NCBI RefSeq assembly: GCF_004193775.1
Contig: NC_041020.1
Span: 5,413,657-5,477,656, forward strand
DNA from: Glycine soja
Lineage: Eukaryota; Streptophyta; Magnoliopsida; Fabales; Fabaceae
Length of the DNA: 64,000 bases
Direction of reading: 5' to 3'
Under the pieces are notes generated by a model, which did no database searches, was not told the DNA's origin, and saw nothing but the letters and a program-made list of their open reading frames with translations. Positions 13,108-23,455 of the stretch are shown here, in pieces (within the stretch, counting starts at the first letter, position 1; every line of letters starts with the position of its first letter). Made by a program: the position numbers and the translations under genes.

Positions 13108-13140
13108 TCCTCAGATCTCATCCGTAGGTCAAAAAAAGAA

Positions 13141-13678
13141 AGTAAGTAGCCAACTTCTCCCTGTTGATAGCACCGGAAAGAGACGATTCTCTGCATCTAG
13201 ATTGATTGCACGTTCTTTCTAGTATGTTTCTAGATATTCTAGTTAACCTTGAAGTTACCTCCTTTCAAAGACCCAGAAATCAATGTTGGACTTATTGGAT
13301 CTCTAGCAATTCATGCGAGGATTGGTAGTTGGGGGTCCATAGAAAGTCCATTTTATGAAATATCTGAGAAATCAAAAACCATCTATCCAACAGCTTACTG
13401 ACTCAACAAATAAAACACATAATGATTGACTATGTGTTTGTAGGGTTTGATTTCCCATCTCGATCAGTGGTCCATATATACCAGCATGATGCATGTGGAA
13501 ACTAGAATAACATGTTAGATTTTACACACTAAATCTGATTTTGGATACGTTTTACACGATGTAGAACTAAACTAGCTGTAAAACGTGTATTACAAGTTAA
13601 AATTAGCTTAGCATGTGCTATAATTTCTAATATCATGTTAGATTTTAATTTAAAATTAATTAATACAGTAAAATTGTT

Positions 13679-13680
<2 letters not shown>
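13141..13680. other. Transition DNA between the NUMT and the LRR pseudogene
   Basis: Composition drifts back to AT-rich from about 13330 onward. No gene or repeat end was recognised. Confidence 0.5.

Positions 13681-13736
<56 letters not shown>
13681..13736. repeat. (AT)n microsatellite
   Basis: About 28 AT units followed by an imperfect TATATATAA extension to 13749, just upstream of the LRR pseudogene. Confidence 0.9.
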
Positions 13737-13747
<11 letters not shown>

Positions 13748-13899
13748 AAACTATATTCTAATAATTAAAACAGATGATGTAAGACTTTCTAACAGACGTA
13801 TATGAATGAATTTGATAAATAATTTAAAATTTTATACTACAAAAATTACAATAATTAAGTGTTGTTATTTTATTCATGCGTTGGAAGTTATTACCATAC

Positions 13900-16800
13900 A
13901 AAGAAGTGCGCACAGAATGACAAGCAAGCTCTCCTCAAGTTAAAACAAGATTTCATGCATGGAAGGCAGTTCTATCTTCGTGGATCCGTGAAGATTGTTG
14001 CAAATGGTAAGGAATTTCATGCAATAATTTAACTGGTCATGTAACCAGATTGGATCTCCAATTTTCAGATTTTTATCCAGTAATAGGAGCTAAAGATTTA
14101 AACGGTTATCCATTCGGGAACTACTGGATATTTTTCAATACTTCTACACCACTAAGAGGTAAGTTAGATACTTCAATATGTGAACTTCAGCATCTCACTT
14201 TCTTAGATCTCAGTGTTAATTACTTACAAGGAGAAATCACAAAGTGCATTGGTTCACTTGGTCAATTGGTAGAGTTTAAACTTGCACAGAATGACCTTGT
14301 TGGTTCAGTTCCTCATGTTTTTTCAAACCTTTCCAATTCGCAAAATCTTGACTTTCGGAATACTTATTTAGTTTCAAATGACCTTGAATGGCTTTCTCAC
14401 CTTTCGAATTTGAGATACCTTGGTCTCACGTATAAATCTTGGTAGAGTTGTTGATTGGCCATTATCAATAAGTAAAATCCCTTCTATATTGAAGCTTTAT
14501 TTAAATGGCTGTGATCTCCGCCAAGTCACTCCTAAATCTATTTCGCACATGACTTCTTCTACTTCTCTCCAAATCCTCAGTCTTAAAACAAATCAATTAG
14601 ACTTCAATTTTTTCATGGGTGCTTAATGTTAGCAAAGCCCTCACACTTCTTGACATTGCATACAATTCTTTGCAAAGTGTTCCAGATGACTTTGCAAACA
14701 TAATTTCTCTTCAATATATAGATCTCTCACGTAAATGTAATGAACTTGATGGTAGCATAATAAAATCCTTCCAGACTTTGTGAAGGTATTGATCCTAAGT
14801 TTCAATAAATTGTGTGGTGAACTGAGTGACTTACAAGAGTTGTGTTTTGCACAAAATTTAGAGTGGTTATATCTTGACCATAACCCATTTAGTAGTGGCC
14901 CACTTCCTGATATTTCTAGGCTTTCACCCTTGAATGAATTGTCACTTCAAAATACCAATATTGTTGGGCCATTGTCATTTGATCACTTGTCCCCTCTTGA
15001 AGTTTTGGTTCTTAGTTTAAACTTGTTGAATGGATCATTGTGATAGTTACATAAATATGTTTTCAAGACTTGCTGTGGAAAATTATGATCTATTTTGTAT
15101 TTAAAATTATACAACAATAATAAATAGAAAAAAAATAGCTTTGTGCACATTGGATGTACATTCTTGAAACAACAAATTTTTCTTCAATAGTGTGAAGATT
15201 TTACGTGTATCCACCACACCGAGACCAATCTCTACTATCAACTATTTGATAAGTGGAATCCTAAAGAATAAATTTTCTTTCTACTTTTCAGGTCTAAAAC
15301 TAAGCTTGAACTTTTTTAGGTTGTGTCTATATTTTGCCTCAGGTAGATGCTTCTATTTATAATGTTAAAGAAATATGAATTTGAGCCTTTTTTTCAAAGA
15401 AAAAACGAAAAGATTTTATGTAAAATAATTTCACATCTCTTTATCTTTATAAAAATAAAAATTATCTCATATCTTTTATTTTAAGAAACTTCTTGATATA
15501 AAAAAAAAGATAATTCACAATTAATCGCATAACTAATTACGATAATTAATCACATGATCTGATTCTAATATGCAACAATAGAATATTATTCTTATTTTAT
15601 GGACAACTTCCACATCTATAAAATAATACTCTCTTTCTTATATTGATTATATTCTTGGCGCTAGCAAAAAAAAAAATATATTCCACTAAAATATTTATTT
15701 GATTAAATTAAATTCTCTAATTTAATTATCAAATAAATTATTTTCTTGTGTAAAAATTGGAACACTAGTTTGTGTGTGACCCTCGTAGGTTCAATATTAA
15801 ATCGGTAGTAAATTAATTATAATTATCTTACTAATCAAGGTAGACATCTAGTAACACTCCTTAATGTTCGAATAATATAAAGTAACATCTTTTACCTTCG
15901 AGAACCAATAGAATCATGATATAATATTTCCTTTCATCATTTATAGAACTCTAGAATATAGTATTATGGTCAAACTCTAATAAGCTAACACATTTAATCA
16001 ATGAATGATTTAAGAAAATATTTTCTTCTTTCATTCAATTGTCTTGACCAAGTCTTAATTCTATCATAAAGCTCAAAATTATTACCTAGAGTTAATGAAT
16101 TTCGTCTTGATTAATAATTAATTTTAAGGGTTTAATCATATCCAATATTCATTCAACTAGTGCCTTAAGGCATTAGGTGTCCGAAAATAAAATATAACAA
16201 ATAACTTGTCAATTACTATGATGATCTCAGTTAAAATGAAATTATTATATTTCTTTTTCAAAACTTCCTATTGACATATCAAGATAATATTAATTATTAA
16301 GAATTCTCAATTAAGTCAATTCAATAATGACATTCATATATACATCATTTATATATGCAATTTAATAAATAAAATCTATTAATCTTTATCCAATAAAGAA
16401 CATTACATATATATTGATCTATCTAGATTATTGATATCATATTCATAATAATCCTATGATCAAGAACAATTTAGATTAAAATTATAAATGATTTATTTTT
16501 CATTATCATAATCTCTATTATGATAGCAAGTCTCTAATTTTAATTAAGGACTTATCAAATTAACAATTTAATAAAATAATAAATATGATAATAAAATAAA
16601 GAATAATTTTTTACTAAAATTAATAACATAAATTTGATCTTTAGCATTCATATTTATCTCCAACCAACACATTGCTTGTATAATTGGTATCACTAAATTT
16701 GCCTCATTATATTATTTGGATCGATCTTTCCCATAATGAATTGAGTGGGACAATTCCATACAGTATTGTGCAACTTTCTAATCTCTTGGTCTTGCCTCTC

Positions 16801-17605
16801 TTTTCGAATAAGTTGAATGGGTTCATTATTGAAACACATCTATTGAGCCTATCTGGAATGGAGACTTGGATGTGAGTGGAAATTCACTTCTCATTAACAT
16901 GAATCCAAATTGGGTTCCACCTTTCAAGTTTCAGAATTTATATGCATCATCATGCATTTTGGGACCCTGATTTCCAAAGAGGATCAAATATCAAAGGAAA
17001 CTTGACGTGCTGCAAATCCCTGATACCGGTATTATGGATTTGTTTCCTGAATGGTTTTTGGACATATCTCCAAGTTTGTCATACTTAAATGTTTCAGATA
17101 ATAAACTCAGTGGAGTCTTACCAAATCATTGCCAAGTAAAAAATCGATGAATCCAATTTGGGATTTTAGTTTCAACAATTTGTTTGGTCCATTGCCTCAT
17201 TTTCCTGAAAAACTAGATGGTCTATTTCTCTCAAATAATATGTTCTGAGAGTTTTTAAAGTTACATGAACTTGTCTTTCAACAACTTATCAGGAGAATTT
17301 CCGATAAGTACTCAATTACAATCTTTTGATGTCTCTACATATGTAGGGAACATTGAACTTTGTGGCTCACCACTCACAAACCAATGTCCAGGTGATAATA
17401 AGGTTCCACCAACTGGAAGAGTTGATAAAAATGGTAGTAATAAAGATAAGGATGAACTCATCAACTTTGGATTTTAAATCAGCCTCTGGTTGGGATTTTG
17501 TGTTGGGTTTTGGGGTGTTTGTGGAACTTTCATTATATAAAAGTTCACAAAGACATGTCTATTTTCAGTTTTTCAAGAACATAAATAACAAGATATGTAT
17601 GTAAT
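13900..17605 (+). pseudogene. LRR receptor-like protein (RLP) pseudogene
   Basis: Remains of a plant cell-surface LRR receptor-like protein. The N-terminal cap is visible near 13920-14060: a Q-A-L-L-K-L-K segment, then after a frame change S-S-W-x-x-E-D-C-C-K-W, a TAA stop, G-I-S-C and L-T-G-H-V. LRR blocks follow in 14050-14445, 14420-14626 and 14780-15043, and resume at 16684-16875 with the L-S-x-N-x-L-S-G-x-I-P type typical of plant extracellular LRRs. The C-terminal cap (N-L-S-F-N-N-L-S-G ... C-G-S-P-L) lies at 17265-17400, and remnants of an acidic spacer and membrane helix reach about 17605. Several frameshifts and stops (for example at 14026 and 15058) make it non-functional. A solo LTR splits it at 15041. 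RLPs of this build include immune receptors of the EIX2/Cf type, but the ligand cannot be inferred. Confidence 0.9.
15041..16669 (-). mobile_element. Solo LTR inserted in the LRR pseudogene, minus orientation
   Basis: Removing this 1629 bp block plus one CATTG copy restores continuous LRR reading in the same frame on both sides. The block starts TGATAG and ends CCAACA on the plus strand, so read on the minus strand it is TGTTGG...TATCA, obeying the TG...CA rule. The flanking target duplication CATTG is perfect (15036-15040 and 16670-16674). Minus-strand TATAAATAG near 15355-15363 is a likely LTR promoter. No internal coding region is present, so it is a solo LTR, presumably left by LTR-LTR recombination. 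The superfamily (Copia or Gypsy) is not decidable from the LTR alone. Confidence 0.9.
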
Positions 17606-18369
17606 AGTTTTTCTCTTCTTCACATAAATATATGTAACGGTTATTGTCTTTTTGGCTACAATAAAGTGATTGATATATCAGGAACTCCTTGATTTTTGTG
17701 GAGTCATGTTCGTGGCTGGCTTTTTTTATGTTGTTAGGTTTGGATTTGGTGTATGCAAGCAACTGTCATATAAGCTTTTATTTCTCACTTTGTAATTTGT
17801 TGTGGAGGGCCTCTGCACAACTTGTGCTTTGGGATGTTGTTTAATAGAATTTCATGTTGGCTTTTTTTTTTTAAAAAAAATAGTGATTGAAATCTCTTAT
17901 TTTGTTATTATCACTAGTTTAAATTAAAGAATAAATGATCATTGATTAGTTCCTGAGTTTAAATCTCGCTATTAGTATAATCAACCCTGAAACTAATTAA
18001 GGAAAATTTAGATAATTTTTTGAAATTTTTTTAGGATTTCATTAAAGTTCTCTAAATTAATTTTTTTTCTCATTTTGATCCTTGGTCCAAGGACTTAAGT
18101 AATTATTATCACATGTTTAGAAACTAAAATAAGAAAATTTTTTAGTTTCATAAACTTAAACGAAATCCAAAAAAAAAATTAACGACTTATTTGTGTTTTT
18201 CTTAATTTTAGGACTAAAGTGATAATAAAATATAAATTTAGGGACTAATTTAACTATTTTATTCTAAAAAAATTAATTTATGAATGATTTAATTTTTATT
18301 CATTTTTTTATAGTATGGACAACTTCATTGTATTACAATTTTTAATTAAAGTTTCATCAAAATGACACT

Positions 18370-18413
<44 letters not shown>

Positions 18414-19380
18414 ACTTTATATTACTCAGAGTCAACATATAAATATAGCATCATACTATTTAAAATTTTAAAATTTAAAATCAAGTTTTTTATTTATACA
18501 AGACAATGGTCCCCTAACAAAATACCAAGCCACAGAGACAGAAAGCGAATCTTAACGTATACAAAATAACTGCATAAGACAAGATTCGAGCTCTATAGGG
18601 TGGGTATCCAGTCCATCACTTCATCACGATATTGTCAAACATATTCCAGGGTCCACTTGCCATTGTTGGTAAGATATATCAAAATCACGTTGATAAACTT
18701 TTAGTCAAGACCATAACATGAACATAGATTTATCCACTGACAGATTCAGAAAAGGAATTTATTGTTAGAACAATATTCATATACATAATTAGTATTTTAG
18801 TTTATGAATCATGAATATATATTCAATTTATATTTTTTTAAAATATTTAATTTTGATAAATTAAATTTAAATAATAAACAAACAATTTTAAACATATAAA
18901 TTATGTTATAATTAAAGTTCATAATAAAAAATATAATTAAGTATATAATTTATATTTAGAATTTACAATGAAAATTAGTTATGATTTAAGATTATTTTTA
19001 ATTATTGACAATTTATATTGAAGAAAAAAAACTACTGAAATTTAATTGAAAGATGAAAATAAAAGAAGGTAGATTTTAAATGGTAGACCATGCAAAAATT
19101 CAAATATTATATATGTTTGAAAAGATAAAAGAAAAAGTATTTTAAAATGAATGGGAAATATTTTTTTATTAATTACAAATATACACATAAAAAATAATAA
19201 TATAAATGTGTAATTGTGAGAATAAAAAAAATGAAACTAAAAATAAATTTATGAGTGTAATATTCATACTATGAATAGACTTATTTTATTATATTTTAAA
19301 TTATAAAAATAAATAAGAATTATATATCTATTACATAAATAAAAATTAAAAGATTAGTGGGAGTAATTATCCCCATAATG
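17606..19380. other. AT-rich intergenic DNA with MITE-like remains and an (AAT)n tract
   Basis: Around 17935-18260 the sequence carries 'gggactaatt'-type phrases at the right and the complementary 'ttagttcctgagttt' at the left, suggesting a decayed MITE. An (AAT)n run lies at 18371-18411. No coding sequence was recognised. Confidence 0.5.
18371..18411. repeat. (AAT)n microsatellite
   Basis: About 13 AAT units in AT-rich intergenic DNA. Confidence 0.9.
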
Positions 19381-19384
19381 GTCA

Positions 19385-19436
19385 ACCTGCTTCTATCCCT
19401 GTATTTATGTAACACAAATTCCACATCAAAGAATTG
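19385..19436 (-). pseudogene. LINE relic, short segment left of the Copia element
   Basis: Read on the minus strand, this joins the LINE segment at 24215-24487 across the Copia insertion and continues it with an F-D-V-E stretch, as expected after the R-N-R segment of LINE reverse-transcriptase tails. The perfect AATTG duplication supports the join. The left boundary is uncertain. Confidence 0.5.
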
Positions 19437-20196
19437 TGTTAGACAAGTGACCTCAATAACTTAAAGGGGGGAGTGAATTAAGTCTCACTAACAAACTTTT
19501 AATCCTCTTCTAAATGATAGACTACGAATGCAAAAGAAGAAGTAACAATCAATTTAATAATATTCTTTAAACATGCAAGACAAATTGATTGCAATAACAT
19601 AAATGAGATAAGGGAAGAGAGAAATGCAAACTTGCTTTATACTGGTTCGGCCACTTCCCGTACCTATGTCCAATCCTCAAGCAACCCACTTGAGATTTTC
19701 ACTATCTTGTAAAATGTCTTTTACAAAGTCTGAACCACACAGGGACAATTCTTCCCTTGTATTCGTAAATCCTTACAACTTAAGAGACTCTAGGTCTCTT
19801 AATCAATCTCTTTGAATAAGAAGAAGAAGAAGAAGTTTCTCTATTTAAGAGAAGGATATTACAATTGAATATTAATTAAGATTCCTTATTGAATATGCAA
19901 CTGTTTGACCAATGAATCTTTTTGAGAGGATAAGACATTTCAGTTCAAAAAAACTCTTTGAGGAATTTCGTAACCCAAGTCACCTATTTATAGACCTTTG
20001 ATGGTCATTCAAAAATATTCTGAACAAATGTGACTCTTAGAAGTTATTTTCTGAAGAGTTGTGCCTCTTGGGAGTTATTTTCTGAAGAGTTGTGACTCTT
20101 GGGAGTTATTTTTTGAAGAGTTGTGACTCTTGGATCAAACTTGAGAAACACTTATCTTTGACATCATCAAAACTTTATATCATATATGCTTCTACA
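19437..20196 (-). repeat. 3' LTR of the Copia element
   Basis: Nearly identical to 23456-24214 over its length, with scattered substitutions and small indels. Both carry a short triplicated unit ending 'gttgtgactcttgg' (near 20030-20135 and 24050-24150) and a GAA microsatellite near 19820-19835. LTR divergence would date the insertion. Confidence 0.93.
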
Positions 20197-20211
20197 ATCT
20201 CCCCCTTTTTT
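20197..20211 (-). other. Polypurine tract of the Copia element
   Basis: Minus-strand AAAAAAGGGGGAGAT lies directly before the TGTAGA start of the 3' LTR, the expected plus-strand priming site. Confidence 0.85.
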
Positions 20212-20411
20212 ATGATAACAATAATTTGAAATCAAGATAAATGACATGAAATTGATAATGCGTGCTCGCAACCCTTACTCCCCCTAAATTTATGCCTAAG
20301 TTCATGATAAACTCTACCCTTAAGTTCTCTCCCCCTTTGGCAACATCAAAAAGCCAAAAACGGTCGGAGAAAAGAACTAAATTAGGAGATTAACACATCC
20401 AGGGACGCCTG

Positions 20412-20534
20412 GTAATCGATTACAAGCCATTGTAATCGATTACAAGAGTAACTTGTAACTAATGGTGCCTACTGTAATTGATTACAACCTTGTTGTTCTA
20501 ATGTAATCGATTACAGGGAATGGTAATCGATTAC
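20412..20534. repeat. Cluster of five GTAATCGATTAC palindromes
   Basis: The 12 bp perfect palindrome occurs at 20412, 20432, 20503 and 20523, with a one-base variant at 20474. The cluster lies in the 3' untranslated part of the Copia element, about 200 bp from its polypurine tract. Confidence 0.9.
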
Positions 20535-20599
20535 CAAACCCTTAAACAAGGCTTTTTCACTTAAAGCTAACTATTTTTAAGTCAAATGCACACCTAATT

Positions 20600-20975
20600 A
20601 TCACAATCAAATGCATTCAAATCAACAAGCACTATCAAACTCATTCAATTACAAACACAATCAAAACACATTCAATCAACAATCATCAATCACTAACAAA
20701 TCTAATCAATTTCACAATCAATTAACTACACACAATAGATTATATTCCTATCAAAAAAAAATTCAAACAAAGGTTTTGAATAACCTTCAAACACAATCAT
20801 CAAAATCAATAATCAAAGACAATCAACACAACTCTCAAACATAATCATCATAACTATCAAACATAATTATCAAAGACAATAAAAACTCAAGCAGAAAACA
20901 AGCATCAAAACTCAATCAAAAAATTAACAATCATAAGCAAAAATAATCAAAAATAGACAAACACTAAAATCCTCT
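20600..20975. repeat. CAA/TCA-rich low-complexity stretch in the Copia element
   Basis: A degenerate run of AATCAA, CATTCAAT and ATCATCAA words. Plus-strand frames through it are fortuitous. Confidence 0.7.
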
Positions 20976-21317
20976 TGTTAGATAAATGGTCTTTATCACA
21001 TAATGTAGAAGCAAGCTTCATGATGATGAATCAAGTATGATTCAAGTAGTTTTGATGATGAAAAAAGCCCAAAAGAATGATGTCAAGATTGAGTCAACAA
21101 GTTCAAGATCAAGATTAAAGAAAAGACATCAAGAAGAATCAAGATTCAAGAGAAGATGAATTCACAAGATTCAAGAGAAGAAACCAAGAAGCAACAAGTC
21201 AAGACTTCACAAGGGAAGTATTGAAAAAGATTTTTCAAAAACCAAACATAGCATAGTTTTGTTTTACAAGAAGAGTTTTCTCAAATTTTTCTAAGTTACT
21301 AGAGTATTTACTCTCTG

Positions 21318-21552
21318 GTATTCGATTACCAGTTTCCTGTAATCGATTACCAGTGGCAAAGTTTGATTTCAAAAAGTTTTAACTAAATTTGCAAAGTTCC
21401 AAATGATTTCTAAATGGTGTAATCGTTTACAATATATTGGTAATCGATTACCAGTGTATCTGAACGTTGAAATTCAAATTCAATTGTGAAGAGTCACATC
21501 TTTTCATAAAATGCTTTGTGTAATCGATTACATGGTTATGGTAATTGATTAC
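21318..21552. repeat. Six GTAATCGATTAC-type palindromes in the nested LTR
   Basis: Exact copies lie at 21339, 21440 and 21520; one-base variants lie at 21318, 21419 and 21541. They form three pairs about 21 bp apart, and the second of each pair is followed by CAG. Confidence 0.9.
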
Positions 21553-21864
21553 CAGTGACAAGTTTTGAATAAAAAGTCAAAAGATGTAACTCTTCCAATG
21601 GTTTTCTCAAGATTTTCTCAAGGTTATAACTCTTCCTATGGTTTTCTTGACCAGACATGAAGAGTCTATAAAAGCAAGACCTTGACTTGCATTTTAATAA
21701 CTTTTTAGAACTTCTTGAACAACTTTTGAGAAATCTTGAAACCTTTGCTTCTCATCTTTCTTCTTCTTCCTTTGCCAAAAAGCTTTCTAAGTTTTCTGTT
21801 TTCCAAACCTTGTTCTTCTGCAAGTGAAAATTCTGCAGAAAACAAAAGTGTGTTATATCTTTTC

Positions 21865-22145
21865 ATTCTCTTCTCCCTTTGCCAAAAAGAATTCAACAAG
21901 GACTAATTTCCTGAATTCTTTTTGTGTCTCTCTTCTCCCTTTTCCAAAAGAACGAAGGACTAACCGCCTGAATTCTTTTGTGTCTCCCTTCTCCCTTTCC
22001 AAGAGAATTCAAAAGGACTCAGTCTGAGAATTCTTTTGATTCTTCCCTTTCCCTTAACCAAAAGATTTCAAAGGACTAACCGCTTGAGATATCTTTTGTT
22101 TCCCCTTACAAAGATTCAAAGGACTAACCATCTGAGAATTCTTTG
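21865..22145 (+). repeat. Degenerate tandem repeats of about 60-70 bp in the nested LTR
   Basis: Four to five units built from a CTTCTCCCTTT...CCAAAAGAATTCA core, a GGACTAACCGCCTGA-like phrase and ATTCTTTTG. They lie in the R/U5 part of the LTR, downstream of the TATA box. Confidence 0.8.
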
Positions 22146-22330
22146 TCTTAACACATTGGAGGATACATCCTTTGTGGTACAAGTAGAGGGTACATCTACT
22201 TGGGTTGTTGTAACTGAGAACAAGAGAGGGTACATCTCTTGTGGATCAGTTCAAGTGGAGGGTATATCCACTTGGTTGTTCAAAGAGAACAAGGGAGGGT
22301 ACATCCCTTGTGGTTCTTTGCTTGTAAAGG
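22145..22330 (+). repeat. Tandem repeats with GAGGGTACATC motifs in the nested LTR
   Basis: Five GAGGRTAYATC phrases, each followed by a short word that mirrors the word before it (for example ACAAGAGAGGG...CTCTTGTGG). The units can therefore fold into small hairpins. Spacing is about 35-50 bp. Confidence 0.75.
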
Positions 22331-22659
22331 TTTTTACAAGGTTGAAAGAAATCTCAAGAACCGCAGGTTGCTTGGGGACTGAATGTAGGCACGGGTTGTT
22401 GCCGAACCAGTATAAAATTCTTGTGTTTGTCTTCTTCTTCCCTACACTCTTTAATTTCCGTTGTGCACTTTTAATTATCGCTTTTACTTTTGGTTAAGTT
22501 TCAATTACTGTTCTTTACTTTCTTAACTTTGTAGTAAAAGCCTAATTGAATCTAGTAACACTAAGAATGATAAGTTTTAATTACTCAAGGTACATTAATA
22601 ATTAATTCAACCCCCCAATTCTTAATTATTTCGAGGCCACTTGATCCAACAAATAATTG

Positions 22660-23402
22660 ATGAATACTTAATAAACTATGTTTAAGATCATTAATAAGTA
22701 AGACATCTTCTATGGAGATAGAGGAATTCATACTTATTTTTCCAATTCCAACAATTTTACCTTTATTTGTTGTCTCCGTAGATCACATGTTCACGATTTT
22801 TGGGAGAAATATGAATAAACTCTTATGCATCTCCCGCCATGTGTTTGGAACAATCGCTATCAATGTATCAACTTTAATCTTCTCCTTTTTCATAATCTTT
22901 CACCACGAGACCTACATTTATGATTTTATTTTCTGAATCACTTGAAGAATTTATGTCATTATCTTCCCAAGTGATGTATGCTTTCTTTTCTTTGAAATTT
23001 CTCTTGTCGGATTTTTCCATTCTTCTTTTAAAGACAGGACAATCAAAACTCATGTGCCCAAGTTGATCGCATTCATAGCATTTTGGGGCTAAGGAGGAAT
23101 CTTCTCCTTTCTTCTTTGGATTGATGTTTGATTTCCTTTAATTTCTTTTGTTTCTCAGAAAATCTCTTCACAAAAAATCTGAAACCATCATCTTATTCTT
23201 CTCTAGGTTTTTCTATAGTTGCATTTCCCACTACCATTGTAGGATTGAAGGGATCGATTTCAATGGCTTCCCATATATTTAAATCTATTGCTTCTGTAAA
23301 GATTTGCATACGGGTTTTCCAATAGTGATAACCCTCACCCTTGAAAACAAGAGGCCTATTAATAGAATTTCCCTCAAGAAAGGGAAAGTTAAATAAGGCC
23401 AT
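22660..23402 (-). pseudogene. Copia gag / protease / pre-integrase remains
   Basis: From an ATG at 23402 about 70 residues match the Copia gag N-terminus (an N-R-P-L-x-F-K-G-E-G-Y-H-Y-W-K stretch). The middle of gag is missing. A CCHC zinc knuckle (C-Y-E-C-D-Q-L-G-H-M-S-F-D-C) follows near 23050-23092. Then come D-C-S-K-H-M of the protease region and, near 22700, I-S-I-E-D-V-L-L with L-K-H-S-L-L-S-I of the pre-integrase region. Stops and frame changes are frequent, so it is non-functional. Confidence 0.85.
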
Positions 23403-23441
23403 AATTATTCTTGAAGTTTTTAAACTTTAAACAAGAATCCT

Positions 23442-23455
23442 GCTCTGATACCACT
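23442..23455 (-). other. Primer-binding site of the Copia element
   Basis: Minus-strand AGTGGTATCAGAGC lies directly after the 5' LTR and includes TGGTATCAGAGC, complementary to the 3' end of plant initiator tRNA-Met, the usual Copia primer. Confidence 0.9.

Larger units (their letters stand above)
7925..13140. other. Candidate nuclear insertion of mitochondrial DNA (NUMT)
   Basis: Base composition changes sharply from AT-rich flanks to roughly 45% GC, without the poly-A/T and (AT)n runs that fill the rest of the window. The texture (GGAAAGA/CTTTCC-rich, many short open frames, no intact known gene) is that of plant mitochondrial intergenic DNA. It contains a mitovirus-type polymerase relic, a sequence class often found in plant mitochondrial genomes, and a DUF4283 retroelement fragment. 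No complete mitochondrial gene (nad, cox, atp, rps, tRNA) was recognised, so the call rests on composition and the viral relic. Both edges are estimates to within about 100 bp; the right edge could reach about 13330. A misassembled organelle contig is an alternative. Confidence 0.6.
21004..22651 (+). mobile_element. Solo LTR nested in the Copia element, plus orientation
   Basis: This 1648 bp block starts TGTAGAAGCA, the same first ten bases as the host element's LTR read on its own strand, and ends CCAACA. Flanking 5-mers CATAA (20999-21003) and AATAA (22652-22656) agree at four of five positions, consistent with an aged target duplication. A TATA box (CTATAAAAG) lies near 21666-21674. The left flank matches the host's 3' region and the right flank its protease/pre-integrase region, so the host had probably lost its reverse transcriptase before or during this insertion. 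The exact left edge is inferred from the related LTR start. Confidence 0.75.

Noticed and set aside
20611..20844. Asn/Gln/His-rich plus-strand frame
   Set aside because: It is a translation of CAA/TCA low-complexity DNA in a retrotransposon.
22036..22497. Plus-strand frame of 153 codons
   Set aside because: It runs through LTR tandem repeats and has no protein-like conservation.
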